Source: Balneolales bacterium (lineage in GTDB: Bacteria; Bacteroidota; Rhodothermia; Balneolales; HLUCCA01). Taken from it: a stretch of 7,970 nt of DNA. Positions 6,918 to 7,970 of this stretch are shown here, one piece after another. The position numbers were made by a program, and so were the translations under genes. Positions within the stretch are counted from its first letter, which is position 1, and each line of letters begins with the position of its first letter. Location of the stretch: the NCBI GenBank assembly GCA_022565415.1, contig JAIUMT010000139.1:1-7970 (forward strand), in the 5' to 3' direction. The notes beneath the pieces were generated by a model, which did not search any database, was not told where the DNA came from, and saw nothing but the letters and a program-made list of their open reading frames with translations.

Positions 6918-7970
6918 ATGATCAATTTTCAAAATACCTATGTACGCTTGCCTGAGACGTTTTATGAACGAATTGTCCCCACTGTCTCAACTTCATCAAA
7001 ACTGATAAAACTCAATACGGAGTTGGCGCGTGAGTTGGGTATTGAGAATATTGAATCTGATGGATTCGCTGCTATTTTTGCGGGAAATACGTTACTCGAC
7101 GGATCTGAACCCCTGGCTATGGCGTATGCTGGACATCAATTCGGGCACTTTGTTCCGCAATTGGGAGATGGAAGAGCGATTCTATTGGGCGAAGTGATTG
7201 ATGGGGCTGGGAATCGTCGCGATATTCAGCTCAAAGGTGCCGGAAGAACCCGGTTTTCTCGTGGTGGCGATGGTAGGGCGGCACTCGGACCCGTATTACG
7301 TGAGTATATCGTTAGTGAGGCTATGCACGCATTGGGAGTGCGAACATCTCGTTCCTTAGCTGCAGTTCTAACCGGAGACCCCGTCTACCGTGAAACACCT
7401 TTGCCTGGAGCTATCCTGACTCGTGTTGCTTCCAGTCATATTCGTGTTGGTACGTTTGAATACTTCGCCGCCCGACAGGATACCGATTCTATAAAAGTCC
7501 TTGCCGATTATGTAATCGAGCGACATTATCCCGATTTAGGCACCTCAAATGTGTATGCACAGTTATTTAATTCGATCGCCGCTGCTCAGGCCGATCTGGT
7601 ATCAGATTGGATGCGTGTAGGATTCATTCACGGGGTGATGAATACCGACAATATTACTGTTTCTGGCGAGACTATCGACTACGGTCCGTGTGCCTTCATG
7701 GACGAATACGACCATGGAAAAGTGTTCAGCTCTATCGATCAATACGGACGTTATGCCTTCGGAAATCAGCCTAAAATAATGCAGTGGAACTTGGAAAATC
7801 TGGGCGCTTGTCTGGTGCCGCTTTTCGGCGAAGATGAAGAGCAAGCTATCGAAATTGTCAAAAATGGAATTCGAATGTTTCAGTCGGAATTCACCCGACA
7901 CTGGCAAGAAAAAATGTGCGCGAAAATCGGAATATTCGATTCCAAACCAGAAGATTTGACGCTTCTCCAG
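6918..7970 (+). CDS. selO: Protein adenylyltransferase SelO (YdiU family), partial, 3' end outside window
   Basis: SelO is a kinase-fold enzyme that transfers AMP from ATP to Ser, Thr or Tyr of target proteins and is linked to the oxidative stress response. The first 351 residues are present, against about 480-550 in the family, so the C-terminal part is missing because of the window edge. The family signatures are unmistakable: EPLAMAYAGHQFGHFVPQLG (64-83), GDGRAILLGEV, DIQLKGAGRT, SRGGDGRAALGPVLREY (114-130) and GFIHGVMNTDN (235-245). By alignment from memory with the Pseudomonas syringae enzyme, K106, E129, R169, R176, D244, N245 and D254 match its K113, E136, R176, R183, D252, N253 and D262, so nucleotide-binding and catalytic residues are intact. 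An in-frame TGA at 6906-6908 leaves ATG 6918 as the only plausible start; no Shine-Dalgarno precedes it. The cysteines expected near the C-terminus cannot be checked. The gene is divergent from the sensor kinase. Confidence 0.95.
   Translation, partial: MINFQNTYVRLPETFYERIVPTVSTSSKLIKLNTELARELGIENIESDGFAAIFAGNTLLDGSEPLAMAYAGHQFGHFVPQLGDGRAILLGEVIDGAGNRRDIQLKGAGRTRFSRGGDGRAALGPVLREYIVSEAMHALGVRTSRSLAAVLTGDPVYRETPLPGAILTRVASSHIRVGTFEYFAARQDTDSIKVLADYVIERHYPDLGTSNVYAQLFNSIAAAQADLVSDWMRVGFIHGVMNTDNITVSGETIDYGPCAFMDEYDHGKVFSSIDQYGRYAFGNQPKIMQWNLENLGACLVPLFGEDEEQAIEIVKNGIRMFQSEFTRHWQEKMCAKIGIFDSKPEDLTLLQ

Noticed and set aside
7602..7907. Minus-strand 101-codon open frame inside selO
   Set aside because: The plus-strand frame encodes the conserved SelO catalytic core here, including D244, N245 and D254; the antisense frame has no family features.

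Overview
The window is ordinary-looking bacterial chromosome of moderate G+C. It holds four protein genes, two of them cut by the window edges. I see no rRNA, tRNA, insertion sequence, CRISPR array, phage gene or obvious recent insertion. The large sensor kinase, with tandem Reg_prop beta-propellers, a Y_Y_Y domain and a C-terminal kinase ending in a KLSAKPTGGEKSTGIGLSI-type ATP lid, resembles proteins of Bacteroidota, Balneolota and relatives. Three of the four genes lack a visible Shine-Dalgarno sequence and one appears to start with TTG, which fits that group. Some marine Gammaproteobacteria carry similar sensors, so the taxonomic guess is tentative.

Layout. Positions 1-1885 (minus strand) hold an APC-family amino acid permease with a universal-stress-protein-like C-terminal domain; its 3' end lies outside the window. 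After a 144-base divergent spacer, a 12-TM MFS transporter of the drug-efflux type runs on the plus strand (2030-3217). Its stop codon overlaps the stop codon of the gene facing it, a 1122-residue periplasmic-sensing histidine kinase on the minus strand (3214-6582). A 335-base divergent spacer (6583-6917) follows. It carries two short perfect inverted repeats, one pair of direct repeats and a -10-like hexamer, and it is the only substantial non-coding stretch. The plus-strand gene from 6918 to the right edge is selO (ydiU family), a protein AMP-transferase with its catalytic residues intact; its C-terminus lies outside the window.

How the genes relate. No two adjacent complete genes point the same way, so no operon is visible. 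The four genes alternate as divergent, convergent and divergent pairs. The kinase has no receiver or DNA-binding domain and no response regulator in the window, so its output partner must be elsewhere. No polysaccharide-degradation or SusC/D genes are present to suggest its ligand. The points most worth a second look are the fourteen-blade (2 x 7) sensor without a classical hybrid output, the palindromes in the kinase/selO spacer, the overlapping convergent stops, and the unusual start of the permease. I did not find a clear new multi-gene system.
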